Shown one piece after another: positions 53,301 through 63,510 of a stretch of 64,000 nucleotides of DNA (positions within the stretch are counted from its first letter, which is position 1; the number at the start of each line of letters is the position of its first letter). The stretch covers positions 3,082,288-3,146,287 of the forward strand of contig NC_092676.1 in NCBI RefSeq assembly GCF_964355755.1. The letters run 5' to 3'. The notes below the pieces were generated by a model, which was not told the origin of the DNA, made no database searches, and saw only the letters and a list, made by a program, of their open reading frames with translations. Made by a program: the position numbers and the translations under genes. The DNA comes from Antedon mediterranea (lineage: Eukaryota; Echinodermata; Crinoidea; Comatulida; Antedonidae).

Positions 53301-56300
53301 CACCTCAAATGTTGAAATGTCTACATTCCTGTACATTATACAGTAGTTATACTGCATGTACTCTATTGTATGTACTTTAGTTATGTCAAAATATACTATG
53401 TTAAAATAAAAATGTGGTAAATATATTTAAATTCACATTTTTGAATTGTTTTACAACAATAAATAATTCAATCATGGTAGATAAATAAAAACAAATGTTG
53501 ATTTTAAAATTCTTTTTACAGTAAATAATTAAATTATGGAATCATAGTCCATTATTACAATTGAACCTACAATGCATGCATTGTATTGTATCAATATTTT
53601 ATGGAAAAATATACAATATATATGTAAATTTTAATAGTTTTTATTCTCATAAGACAAAATTATTACATAAATAAATATTAATTATTTAGTAACATTCATT
53701 ATAATGATATTTATATTGCAAATATTTAAAATCAAAGATAGATTTTGAATTATTTTATATTACAGAAAAAATAAAGTTCATTCATGGTGGATGAACTATG
53801 AGACTAGTGATTTTTAAAGATATTTTTATAAGATCACAAATTGTGAAATTATGTAATAATATTAATCCATTATCATTGCTTAACCAACAGTGTAAAATAA
53901 TTTTATATTTAATTTCTATATTTAAACCAAATTGGTAAAAGTAAGCAAACATAAGCAATACACTTACAGTTTTTTCAATGCTGTCAAACCAGCAAATGCA
54001 TTGGCTTGTAATGTACTTATTCGGTTCCTGCTCAAAGACCTTAAAAGTAAAAAGAATGCACAGTATAAGTAAATCACAATATCCAAGCTGTTTTTAAATT
54101 ATTTTAGTTTTTCTGTCACCTCAAATGTTGAAATGTCTACATTCCTGTGCATTATACAGTAGTTATACTGCATGTACTCTATTGTATGTACTTTAGTTAT
54201 GTCAAAATATACTATGTTAAAATACAAATATGGTAAATAACTTTAATAACTTATTATCTTATAACAAAATCTCTACACCAAATGTAATTGTTTGTTAGCA
54301 ACCATATAATAAATGTATTATGTAATACAGATTCACTTTCAATTGTTATGTTACAAAAATAAATAATTCAATCATGGTGGATAAATAAAAAAATTTTGAT
54401 TTTAAAATAATTCTTTTAGCTATAGGCCTACATACAAATATAAAATATATATTTATATAATTTTTTTCTCATAAGACAAAATTAATACATAAAAAAATAC
54501 TAATTATTTAGTGACATTTGTTATAATAATATTTATATTGTGACATTTACAATAAAAATTTATTTTGAAATATTATTATTTAAAAAAATAAAATTCATTC
54601 ATGGTGAATGAGCAAAAAACTAGTTATTTTTTTAAATTATTTTTTATAAGTTCACAAATTGTGAAATTATGTAATAATATTAATCCATTATCATTGCATA
54701 ACCAACAATTAATTAAACAAATAATTTGTAATTTAATTTCTAAATTAAACCAAATTGTTAAAAGTAAGCAAACATAAGCAATACACTTACAGTGTTTTCA
54801 ATGCTGTCAAACCAGCAAATGCATTGGCTTGTAATGTACTTATTTGGTTATAGCTCAAAGACCTTAAAAGTAAAAAGAATGCACAGTATAAGTAAATCAC
54901 AATATCCAAGCTGTCTTAAAATTTTAGTTTTTCTGTCACCTCAAATGTTGAAATGTCTACATTCTTGTACATTATTACTCTATTAGTGATGTCAAAATAT
55001 GTTAAGTTAAAATAAATGTGGTAAATATAATTATTTTAATAATTTATTTTTATAAATCAATTGTTTGGTCAACCATAATAAATGTATTATCTAATATGTT
55101 AAACAGATTCAATTTAAATTGATATCTTACAAAATAAATAGTTCAATCATGGTGGATAAATTTAAGAATTGTTGCTTTTTAAATTTGTTTTACTATAAAT
55201 AATCATGAAATCATAAGGTACATATTAGTCCATTATTACAATTGAACCTACAATGCATGCATTGTATTGTGTCAACATTTTATTGATGTCAAAATAAAAA
55301 TTATTAAAAGTAAATATTCATCTCAAAACGTATGAATGTATAGTTGTACATGATATTGTTCACTATAGGTTTAATTATGTTACTCTGCACCTTATATCTT
55401 AATTTGTGTTTTATTTAGGGTTATCCCTTTGTTCTTATAATTATGGGATGCCACTGCCCTTTTTTTACCACTCAAACAAATAAAGACTTGGTTATACTGA
55501 TCGGTTTGATAAATGTGTATTTATTGAAGTCTGTGGTTGAATTTGAATATAATTATCAATTATCAAAGACAAAATTACTACATAAACAAATACTAGTTAT
55601 TTAGTAACAATGATTTTGATATTTATATCGTGAAATTATACAATAAAGGATTTCGAATTATTATTATTAATTAATTATTAATTGGTTACCGCTCAAATAC
55701 ATTAAAAGTAAAAAGAATGCACAGTATAAGTATAATCACAATATCCAAGCTGTTTTTAAATTATTTTATTTTTTCTGTCACCTCAAATGTTGAAATGTCT
55801 ACATTCCTGTACATTATACAGTAGTTATACTGCATGTACTCTATTGTATGTACTTTAGTTATGTCAAAATATATTATGTTAAAATAAAAATGTGGTAAAT
55901 ATATTTAAATTCACATTTTTGAATTGTATATAAAATATATATTTATATTACATAGCCTATGTAAATACGCGAACGTGATTGGTTGAAACTGCATCACATG
56001 ACTACCGCTGCGAGGATCGTAAATCGTATATATCCTCGAGAACGATGATATTGACTGTGTAATTTTCGCGTAATAATCGTGTCCCCTGTCATTAATCATA
56101 TAAATTCTCGAGTACGATGATATTGACTGTGTAATTTTCGTGTGCAACACTCGAGTTTGCCGATAAATAAACAAAAGTCATCTACTCGATCTTGAACTCG
56201 GGTGGAATTGTCACTCCATCGCAAGACAACGTTTCATCCGCTGGGCCACGGAATTTGCTTGAAGAAATTAATCTTCTAAACTTTTTAAGCTATGCATACA

Positions 56301-59138
56301 TAGCGCCCTCATTTGTTATAAGTCCACCCTAAATGTGATGAAACACCGTTTGTGATTGGTCAATACTCACGGTAGTAACCTAGTAACTAGTACGCGCTGA
56401 ACATCCGGTGATTCGGCTCCTCGAAGATCGAGAGAAGACGAATTCTTTATTCGGCCTACCTGATTATAATATTATTATTAATAGGCTTATTGATGGAAAT
56501 TCTTCTGTTAATTTAAACGACCTAGGCCTAAGTGAATATTTTATTGCCAAGGAATCATTAATTAGTAATTATCTGTATATTATTCTTCGCAAGGTAAGGT
56601 GTCTAGGCAGGCTTGTTTTAAATACAATACAAATACTATAGGAGGCCTAGGCCTAGCCTAGCTTCACCCAACCCAGCAGACTTGTTCTTGGCTATATAAT
56701 ATAACAGATATTGCCTTTTATATCGGTTAAATATAAGATTTGACATCCCCTCGGGAATGATATTAAGTTCGAGGAAATATATATTCCCTCGAACTTAATA
56801 TCATTCCCTCGGGGATGTCAAATCTTATATTTAACCTCTAAGCAGTCAATATCTGTATAATATAATTTTTTTCTCATAAGACAAAATTAATACATAAAAA
56901 AATACTAATTATTTAGTGACATTTGTTATAATAATATTTATATTGTGACATTTACAATAAAAATTTATTTTGAAATATTATTATTTAAAAAAATAAAATT
57001 CATTCATGGTGAATGAGCAAAAAACTAGTTATTTATTTTTATTATTTTTTATAAGATCACAAATTGTGAAATTATATAATAATAATCCATTATCATTGAT
57101 TAACCAACAATGTAAAATAATTTGTAATTTAAGCAATACACTTACAGTGTTTCCAATCCTGTCAAACCAGCAAATGCATTGGCTTGTAATGTACTTATTT
57201 GGTTACTGCTCAAAGACCTTAAAAGTAAAAAGAATGCACAGTATAAGTAAATCACAATATCCAAGCTGTTTTTAGATTATGTTAGTTTTTCTGTCACCTA
57301 GTGATTGACTATCATGTCAAAATATAATTTAAAAAATCAAATAATAATTGTTTAATAACATTCATTATAATTATATTTATGTAGTGAAATTCGAATTACA
57401 CAAAAATAAAGTTCATTCATGGTGGATGAACTAAAAACTAGTGATTTATAAAGTTATTGTGAATCAAAAATTGTGAAATTATATAATATTAATCCATTAT
57501 CATTGCTTAACCAACAATGTAAAATAATTGTTAATTTAATTTCTAAATTTAAACTACATTGGTAACTGTAAGCAAACATAAGCAATACACTTACAGTGTT
57601 TTCAATGCTGTCAAATTTCTAAAAGAAAATTTCTACACCAATTTCAAATTGTTTGTTAGCCACCATATTATGTAGTATCTAATATGTTATACAGATTCAA
57701 TTTAAATTGTTATCTTACAAAATAAATAGTTCAATCATGGTGGATAAATTTAAAAATTGTTGCTTTTTAAATTTGTTTTACTATAAATAATCATGAAATC
57801 ATAAGGTACATATTAGTCCATTATTACAATTGAACCTACAATGCATGCATTGTATTGTGTCAACATTTTATTGATGTCAAAATAAAAATTATTAAAAGTA
57901 AATATTCATCTCAAAACGTATGAATGTATAGTTGTACATGATATTGTTCACTATAGGTTTAATTATGTTACTCTGCACCTTATATCTTAATTTGTGTTTT
58001 ATTTAGGGTTATCCCTTTGTTCTTATAATTATGTGATGCCACTGCCCTTTTTTAACACTCAAACAAATAAAGACTTGGTTATACTGATCGGTTTGATAAA
58101 TGTGTATTTATTGAAGTCTGTGACATTTGTTGAATTTGAATATAATTATCAATTATCAAAGACAAAATTACTACATAAACAAATACTAGTTATTTAGTAA
58201 CAATGATTTTGATATTTATATCGTGAAATTATACAATAAAGGATTTCGAATTATTATATCCTCCAAAAAAAAAGTTCACTCATGAACAAGAAAATGAATT
58301 GTTTTTAGAGTTATTTTTATAAGTATAAAGATAATAAAATTATATAATAATATTAATCCATTATCAATGTGTAAATGTATTTATAAATTAAAAACAAACT
58401 GGTTAAAATAACCAAACATGTAAATTTGCCTTTGTTCCACACACAAAAGAATCACAAAAAGCTGGTAAAAATCACAAAATACAAACAATATAGTATAAAC
58501 TAGCAAATGTGAAAAATTAAAACATTAAAAATAATACAGAGCACTCTACTCTCATTCAGGATGTACACGTCACATTACTTGTTTTAACTACCTTATTTAT
58601 ATATATTCCAAATAGATGATTGACTGATTGGGAGCATGCACATAGCTGACCATGTTATAATTTTTGGAAAACTAAGGCCTACCTACCAAATACCTACAAT
58701 CGTTTTAATCATTTTTTTTTTAGTCTATCACATTCTTACGTAAAATGTCGTATACGGATATTGACCAGATTAATGATGAGCCCGTAAACTGATTGAAACG
58801 ACCTAAATATACTGTAGACCGCCACAAGACCAGTAGTTTCACATTAACAAATTCCACCCACTCCCCCTCTGTTCAATATTATCATGATCCTACTGTATAA
58901 AGCATGGACCTATTATCAAAGAAATATAAATTTTGCTCACAGTATGACATAAATTTAGTTAAATTTCAAAATATCGACAAAAGATGTTCTACTTACAATG
59001 TTGTTATTGGATCATACACATTGTACTCAACAAGCTCTGTATGTATATTTGTATTCCATCGAGTACATCTAGTTCTATTATAACAACCTGCTGAGTAACA
59101 CGTCGGGACATTACATGTGCAAGATGCTGGGCATCGGA
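43321..59138 (-). CDS. LGR-B: relaxin-receptor-like LRR-GPCR, apparently intact
   Basis: Paralogue of LGR-A. Exons on the minus strand: LRR N-cap 58997-59138; seven 72-nt LRR exons (57146, 54791, 53968, 53151, 52334, 51518, 50900 as left ends); 33-nt micro-exon 49744-49776; LRR exons 48632-48715, 47635-47706, 46875-46946, 45425-45499, 44802-44873; hinge and 7TM exon 43321-44345. Every exon after the N-cap joins in phase 2. The product would be a surface receptor with about twelve LRRs before a rhodopsin-type 7TM domain, coupling an LRR-bound ligand to G proteins by family analogy. The leader exon is not visible and probably lies right of 64000; an SRCR-like exon at 59559-59605 fits in phase upstream. 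Two extra LRR exon remnants (57595, 55680) are broken and presumably skipped. The ligand is unknown. Confidence 0.85.
44802..44873 (-). CDS. LGR-B last LRR exon (72 nt)
   Basis: Acceptor TTTTTTTTAG, donor GTAAGT, phase 2 in and out. Encodes QLKGNKLQVYRDRTFHQLI then SLKEL. No counterpart was found in LGR-A, where a LINE and hairpin repeats occupy the position. Confidence 0.8.
45006..45028. repeat. (TG)n microsatellite
   Basis: About eleven TG units in an LGR-B intron. Confidence 0.9.
45425..45499 (-). CDS. LGR-B LRR exon (75 nt), empty-site partner of the BEL/Pao insertion
   Basis: Acceptor TTTAAACAG, donor GTAAGTTAAC. Encodes NLDNNAITTIDPEAFSSFAS then SLLIL. The ATGGT duplicated around the BEL/Pao element occurs once here (45471-45475). 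Confidence 0.85.
45553..45823. mobile_element. MITE with ATGT(A)TTGTCCCC-like termini, copy 2 (degraded)
   Basis: TTTAAAAATGTTATGTCCCC on the left, GGACAATGTATCTTTAAGA on the right; interior TTTTCACTTATAAAAAGA as in copy 1. Confidence 0.6.
45950..46110 (-). mobile_element. LINE 3' end with (AATG)n tail
   Basis: Minus strand ends GGCTAAATAAAGAATGAATG and more AATG units. Similar tails stand at 47333-47360 and 49310-49330. Only the 3' UTR remains. Confidence 0.55.
46875..46946 (-). CDS. LGR-B LRR exon (72 nt)
   Basis: Donor GTGAGT, phase 2. Begins RLDNNQIKKLPANAFNGL. Counterpart of 19642-19713. Confidence 0.85.
47635..47706 (-). CDS. LGR-B LRR exon (72 nt, WLRDF type)
   Basis: Donor GTGAGT, phase 2. 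Begins WLRDFKISTLPANAFFGL. Counterpart of 20226-20297. Confidence 0.85.
47811..48451. mobile_element. TIR element (~640 bp) with a nested LINE tail
   Basis: GTGAGATCCCTACCTGTATAG at 47811 (read as two overlapping 20-mers) is mirrored at 48431-48451 (CTATACAGGTAGGTATCTCAC, one mismatch). The inner arms CCAGGACGAACGTGGGCAGA and TCTGCCCACGTTCGTCCTGG are also exact mirrors. Inside at 48085-48163 lies a LINE 3' tail (GTGCCACCG, AAAGGTGTAA, (AAAT)n) like that at 3700-3772. A poly-G run stands at 48008-48022. Confidence 0.75.
48632..48715 (-). CDS. LGR-B LRR exon (84 nt)
   Basis: Acceptor TTTCTTTAG, donor GTGAGT, phase 2. Starts PDWWVEETNQISTLEAYAF; six bases longer than the LGR-A counterpart 20478-20555. 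Confidence 0.8.
49744..49776 (-). CDS. LGR-B 33-nt micro-exon
   Basis: Acceptor TACTTTGAAG, donor GTATTTTTT, phase 2, ILHVGQITDY. Same length, phase and location as in LGR-A (21822-21854). Confidence 0.6.
49777..50899. other. LGR-B intron of LRR-unit repeats; no exon
   Basis: AT-rich sequence made of the same intron motifs as the LRR units (TTCAATCA(A/T)GGTG, CCATTATCATTG) but with no LRR exon. Confidence 0.5.
50900..50971 (-). CDS. LGR-B LRR exon (72 nt)
   Basis: Phase 2. Begins YLNWNQISTLPANAFAGL. Confidence 0.85.
51518..51589 (-). CDS. LGR-B LRR exon (72 nt)
   Basis: Phase 2. Begins DLSSNQISTLPANAFAGL. It lies in the first of the 817-bp-spaced units. Confidence 0.85.
52334..52405 (-). 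CDS. LGR-B LRR exon (72 nt)
   Basis: Phase 2. Begins YLGGNQISTLQANAFAGL; identical to the exon at 53151-53222. Confidence 0.85.
53151..53222 (-). CDS. LGR-B LRR exon (72 nt)
   Basis: Phase 2. Same sequence as 52334-52405, one 817-bp unit away. Confidence 0.85.
53968..54039 (-). CDS. LGR-B LRR exon (72 nt)
   Basis: Phase 2. Begins SLSRNRISTLQANAFAGL; its acceptor half differs from the previous two, its donor half is the same. Confidence 0.85.
54791..54862 (-). CDS. LGR-B LRR exon (72 nt)
   Basis: Phase 2. Begins SLSYNQISTLQANAFAGL. Confidence 0.85.
55135..55655. repeat. Segment duplicated at 57718-58255
   Basis: Near-identical over about 500 bases at an offset of about 2.59 kb (for example TACTCTGCACCTTATATCTT at 55381 and 57969). 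It contains a retroposon-like 3' end (ATGCCACTGCCC, AATAAAGACTTGG). Confidence 0.8.
55678..55702 (-). pseudogene. LRR exon remnant (acceptor end only)
   Basis: TTGGTTACCGCTCAAATAC matches the start of an LRR exon, but the acceptor AG reads TG and the rest of the exon is missing. Confidence 0.6.
55935..56704. other. CpG- and CCAAT-containing insert with a candidate plus-strand exon
   Basis: Interrupts the LRR-unit intron sequence. It has two inverted CCAAT boxes (GTGATTGGT near 55975 and 56350), a 30-base duplication (GATGATATTGACTGTGTAAT at 56044 and 56115), and an open frame 56408-56594 ending at AAG|GTAAGGTG. No family recognised. Confidence 0.45.
56408..56594 (+). CDS. Candidate first exon of unknown gene or transposon
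   Basis: ATG at 56408 opens about 62 codons (begins MIRLLEDREKTNSLFGLP) ending at a good splice donor CGCAAG|GTAAGG. Composition is coding-like (hydrophilic then mixed). It is preceded by a CpG-containing region with CCAAT. I do not recognise the protein; it may be the 5' exon of a DNA transposon or a gene remnant. No second exon was found downstream. Confidence 0.3.
56705..56855. repeat. Long near-perfect hairpin (~55-bp arms)
   Basis: Inner arms GATTTGACATCCCCTCGGGA ... TTAAGTTCGAGG and CCTCGAACTTAA ... CCCTCGGGGATGTCAAATC are mirrors, and the outer ends CAGATATTG / CAATATCTG also pair. Confidence 0.85.
57146..57217 (-). CDS. LGR-B LRR exon (72 nt), first complete one
   Basis: Phase 2. 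Begins SLSSNQISTLQANAFAGL. The flanking 56860-57300 is nearly identical to 51210-51650. Confidence 0.85.
57595..57615 (-). pseudogene. LRR exon remnant (donor end only)
   Basis: The donor GTAAGTG and 21 exon bases are kept; then the exon breaks into intron sequence (TTTCTAAAAG), so it has no acceptor. Confidence 0.65.
57718..58255. repeat. Second copy of the segment at 55135-55655
   Basis: See the first copy; same order of motifs, with a few small indels. Confidence 0.8.
58256..58996. other. LGR-B intron; nothing recognised
   Basis: AT-rich with no exon-like signal. Confidence 0.5.
58997..59138 (-). CDS. LGR-B LRR N-cap exon
   Basis: 142 nt, acceptor GGGCCTATAG (phase 1 in), donor TT|GTAAGT (phase 2 out). 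RCPASCTCNVPTC is a classic LRR N-terminal cap; it continues to VYDPITTL. The CTRW codon that is a stop in LGR-A is TGG here. Confidence 0.88.
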
Positions 59139-59558
59139 CTATAGGCCCTAATGATTTTGTAAAAAAAAACAAGCAGTAACTAAAAGTACTGTACTTTGTT
59201 TCTATCTTACATAGTAGAACACTACGATAATGATGAATAATGATGGTGATAACAATGAGTATTTTAAAGATGAACATAAATTCTTATAATTCGATATATC
59301 ATATTTAAGTTTCAATATTACACTGTTTAATTTAACGGTATTGTTTATTTCGTCGTGTTAAACAATGGAATATTATGAAAGGAGAATAAACGACGCCAAA
59401 AGTAGTTTAATCTCTTTTTTCTCTAACTGGGTAAACTCTTGAAAATAGAACTTATTTTTATATAATTTATAAAACAAAACACTCCCTCTTAGTCAATAGT
59501 GTATTGTAATACCGCCTGTTAGTACTGAAGTTTGTATTAAGTGTGAAATTGTCCTTAC

Positions 59559-59605
59559 ATTGACAAATAACACTAGCATCCTCATCGTGTCCACAATCGT
59601 GTACA
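59559..59605 (-). CDS. SRCR-like terminal exon fragment
   Basis: Encodes VHDCGHDEDASVICQ, which matches the C-terminal signature of scavenger-receptor cysteine-rich domains (C..H.EDA.V.C). Donor CAAT|GTAAGG is phase 1, the same as the acceptor of the LGR-B N-cap exon 420 bases downstream, so it could be spliced into LGR-B. The acceptor (GGAATGAG|T) is weak. The rest of the domain is not in sight; an orphan fragment is possible. Confidence 0.45.
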
Positions 59606-59905
59606 CTCATTCCATTACATTGTAAAATTACAATACAAGTTTAAAACATTTCTTTATTTACATGCATACTGCTATTAATCCTAGTTGAGTGTTAGTAGCA
59701 GCGGCAGTATATTATTATCAGGGCATCGGCAGCGGCAGTAGCAGTAGTAGTAGTAGTACTACACGGTATTCTTGGAGTGAGGGGTAATAATATTCTGCCT
59801 TACAAATAAGTAAATAAATAGTTTGCGGAAAATGTTTACTAAAGCCAAAAAATGAAATTATTATTAATTAATTTTATTAATTACTGCTATTATTTTTAAA
59901 TTATC

Positions 59906-62900
59906 AAGTGTGACGTAACAATCGTATGTGTAATAGGCATACAAAATGGAAGCGATGTCCGGAGATCAAAACTAGTAAAATCTTATAAAGTGTGACGTAA
60001 CAATCGTATGTGATAATAGGCATACAAAATGGAAGCGATGTCCGGAGATCAAAACTAGTCAAATCTTATAAAGTGTGACGTAGCAATCGTATGTGATAAT
60101 ACGCATACAAAATGGAAGCGATGTCCGGAGATCAAAACCAGTCAAATCTTATAAAGTGTGACGTAGCAATCGTATGTGATAATACGCATACAAAATGGAA
60201 GCGATGTCCGGAGATCAAAACCAGTCAAATCTTATAAAGTGTGACGTAGCAATCGTATGTGATAATACGCATACAAAATGGAAGCGATGTCCGGAGATCA
60301 AAACTAGTAAAATCTTATAAAGTGTGACGTAACAATCGTATGTGATAATAGGCATACAAAATGGAAGCGATGTCCGGAGATCAAAACCTGCCGAATGTTA
60401 TAAAGTGTGACGTAACAATCGTATGTGATAATAGGCATACAAAATGGAAGCGATGTCCGGAGATCAAAACTAGTAAAATCTTATAAAGTGTGACGTAGCA
60501 ATCGTATGTGATAATAGGCATACAAAATGGAAGCGATGTCCGGAGATCAAAACCAGTCAAATCTTATAAAGTGTGACGTAGCAATCGTATGTGATAATAG
60601 GCATACAAAATGGAAGCGATGTCCGGAGATCAAAACCAGTCAAATCTTATAAAGTGTGACGTAACAATCGTATGTGATAATACGCATACAAAATGGAAGC
60701 GATGTCCGGAGATCAAAACCAGTCAAATATTATAATGTGTGACGTAACAATCGTATGTGATAATACGCATACAGAATGGAAGCGATGTCCGGAGATCTAA
60801 ACTAGTAAAATCTTATAAAGTGTGACGTAGCAATCGTATGTGATAATAGGCATACAAAATGGAAGCGATGTCCGGAGATCAAAACCAGTCAAATATTATA
60901 ATGTGTGACGTAACAATCGTATGTGATAATACGCATACAGAATGGAAGCGATGTCCGGAGATCTAAACTAGTAAAATCTTATAAAGTGTGACGTAACAAT
61001 CGTATGTGATAATAGGCATACAAAATGGAAGCGATGTCCGGCGATTAAAATCAGTAAAATCTTATAAAGTGTGACGTAACAATCGTATGTGTAATAGGCA
61101 TACAAAATGGAAGCGATGTCCGGAGATCAAAACTAGTAAAATCTTATAAAGTGTGACGTAACAATCGTATGTGATAATAGGCATACAAAATGGAAGCGAT
61201 GTCCGGAGATCAAAACTAGTAAAATCTTATAAAGTGTGACGTAGCAATCGTATGTGATAATAGGCATACAAAATGGAAGCGATGTCCGGAGATCAAAACT
61301 AGTAAAATCTTATAAAGTGTGACGTAGCAATCGTATGTGATAATACGCATACAGAATGGAAGCGATGTCCGGCGATTAAAATCAGTAAAATCTTATAAAG
61401 TGTGACGTAACAATCGTATGTGTAATAGGCATACAAAATGGAAGCGATGTCCGGAGATCAAAACTAGTAAAATCTTATAAAGTGTGACGTAACAATCGTA
61501 TGTGATTATACGCATACAGATTGAAAGCGATGTCCGGAGATCAAAACTAGTAAAATCTTATAAAGTGTGACGTAGAAATCGTATGTGATAATACGCATAC
61601 AGAATAGAAGAGATGTCCGGCGATTAAAACCAGTCAAATCTTATAAAGTGTGACGTAACAATCGTATGTGTAATAGGCATACAAAATGGAAGCGATGTCC
61701 GGAGATCAAAACTAGTAAAATCTTATAAAGTGTGACGTAACAATCGTATGTGATAATACGCATACAGAATGGAAGCGATGTCCGGCGATTAAAATCAATA
61801 AAATCTTATAAAGTGTGACGTAACAATCGTATGTGTAATAGGCATACAAAATGGAAGCGATGTCCGGAGATCAAAACTAGTAAAATCTTATAAAGTGTGA
61901 CGTAACAATCGTATGTGATTATACGCATACAGATTGAAAGCGATGTCCGGAGATCAAAACTAGTAAAATCTTATAAAGTGTGACGTAGAAATCGTATGTG
62001 ATAATACGCATACAGAATAGAAGAGATGTCCGGCGATTAAAACCAGTCAAATCTTATAAAGTGTGACGTAACAATCGTATGTGATAATACGCATACAAAA
62101 TGGAAGTGATGTCCGGCGATCAAAACCAGTCAAATCTTATAAAGTGTGATGTAATAATCGTATGTGATAATACGCATACAGAATGGAAGCGGTGTTCGGC
62201 GATTAAAACCAGCCGAATCTTATAAAGTGTGACGTAACAATCGTATGTGATAATACGCATACAGAATGGAAGCGATGTCCGGCGATTAAAATCAGTAAAA
62301 TCTTATAAAGTGTGACGTAACAATCGTATGTGTAATAGGCATACAAAATGGAAGCGATGTCCGGAGATCAAAACTAGTAAAATCTTATAAAGTGTGACGT
62401 AACAATCGTATGTGATTATACGCATACAGATTGAAAGCGATGTCCGGAGATCAAAACTAGTAAAATCTTATAAAGTGTGACGTAGAAATCGTATGTGATA
62501 ATACGCATACAGAATAGAAGAGATGTCCGGCGATTAAAACCAGTCAAATCTTATAAAGTGTGACGTAACAATCGTATGTGATAATACGCATACAAAATGG
62601 AAGTGATGTCCGGCGATCAAAACCAGTCAAATCTTATAAAGTGTGATGTAATAATCGTATGTGATAATACGCATACAGAATGGAAGCGGTGTTCGGCGAT
62701 TAAAACCAGCCGAATCTTATAAAGTGTGACGTAACAATCGTATGTGATAATACGCATACAGATTGAAAGTGATGTCCGGCGATTAGAAACAGTCAAATCT
62801 TATAAAGTGTGACGTAATAATCGTATGTGATAATACGCATACAAAATGGAAGTGATGTCCGGCGATTAAAACCAGTCAAATCTTATAAAGTGTGACGTAA

Positions 62901-63306
62901 CAATCGTATGTGATAATACGCATACAGAATGGGAAGCGATGTCTGGCGATTAAAACCAGTCAAATCTTATAAAGTGTGACGTAGCAATCGTATGTGATAA
63001 TACGCATACAAAATGGAAGCGATGTCCGGTAATCAAAACCTGCCGAATGTTATAAAGTGTGACGTAGCAATCGTATGTGATAATACGCATACAGAATTGA
63101 AGTGATGTTCGGCGATTAAAACCAGTCAAATCTTATAAAGTGTGACGTAACAATCGTATGTGATAATACGCATACAAAATGGAAGTGATGTCCGGTGATC
63201 AAAACCAGTCAAATCTTATAAAGTGTGACGTAACAATCGTATGTGATAATACGCATACAGAATTGAAGTGATGTCCGGCGATTAAAACCAGTCAAAACTA
63301 ATAAAG
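59906..63306. repeat. ~83-bp satellite array, about 41 units
   Basis: Unit landmarks: GTGTGACGTAACAATCGTAT, GTGATAATACGCATAC, AATGGAAGCGATGTCCGG and ATCAAAACCAGTCAAATCTT. Variants alternate: GTAACAATC/GTAGCAATC/GTAGAAATC, TAATAGGC/GATAATACGC, CGGAGATC/CGGCGATT. A multi-unit block carrying GTAGAAATC recurs near 61566, 61979 and 62476, so a higher-order repeat is present. No ORF. Confidence 0.95.
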
Positions 63307-63391
63307 TTTAGACAAAAATGTTATTAAAAACGATTATTTTTCCATATCGGGCCTCTCTTTATGGAAATCCAAAAAACACTTAAGCAAGATT

Positions 63392-63510
63392 TAATTTAGC
63401 ATATAATGAGTTAGATGTTTGGGAAATATTCTGCAACAGTAACAATAATGATAAAATGTTATATATTCTGGGAACTACAATAATACTTTAATGTGTTTTG
63501 ACAAATTTAG
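63392..63510 (+). pseudogene. LINE fragment (same family as 2886-3772)
   Basis: GAGTTAGATGTTTGGGAAAT, ATTCTGCAACAGTAA and AATGTTATATATTCTGGG correspond to 3408-3475 with substitutions and deletions. Confidence 0.65.

Larger units (their letters stand above)
51740..54215. repeat. 817-bp tandem units, each with one LRR exon (three near-identical copies)
   Basis: LRR exon left ends at 51518, 52334, 53151 and 53968 are spaced 816-817 bases. Intron blocks such as GAATCATAGTCCATTATTAC and GATGAACTATGAGACTAGTG recur at the same spacing. Differences between the last copies are very few (for example AAAGATAAATTTTG against AAAGATAGATTTTG at 53740). Confidence 0.9.

Noticed and set aside
59906-63306. 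CRISPR array
   Set aside because: Units are contiguous ~83-bp tandem copies with no unique spacers, in an animal genome; it is a satellite.
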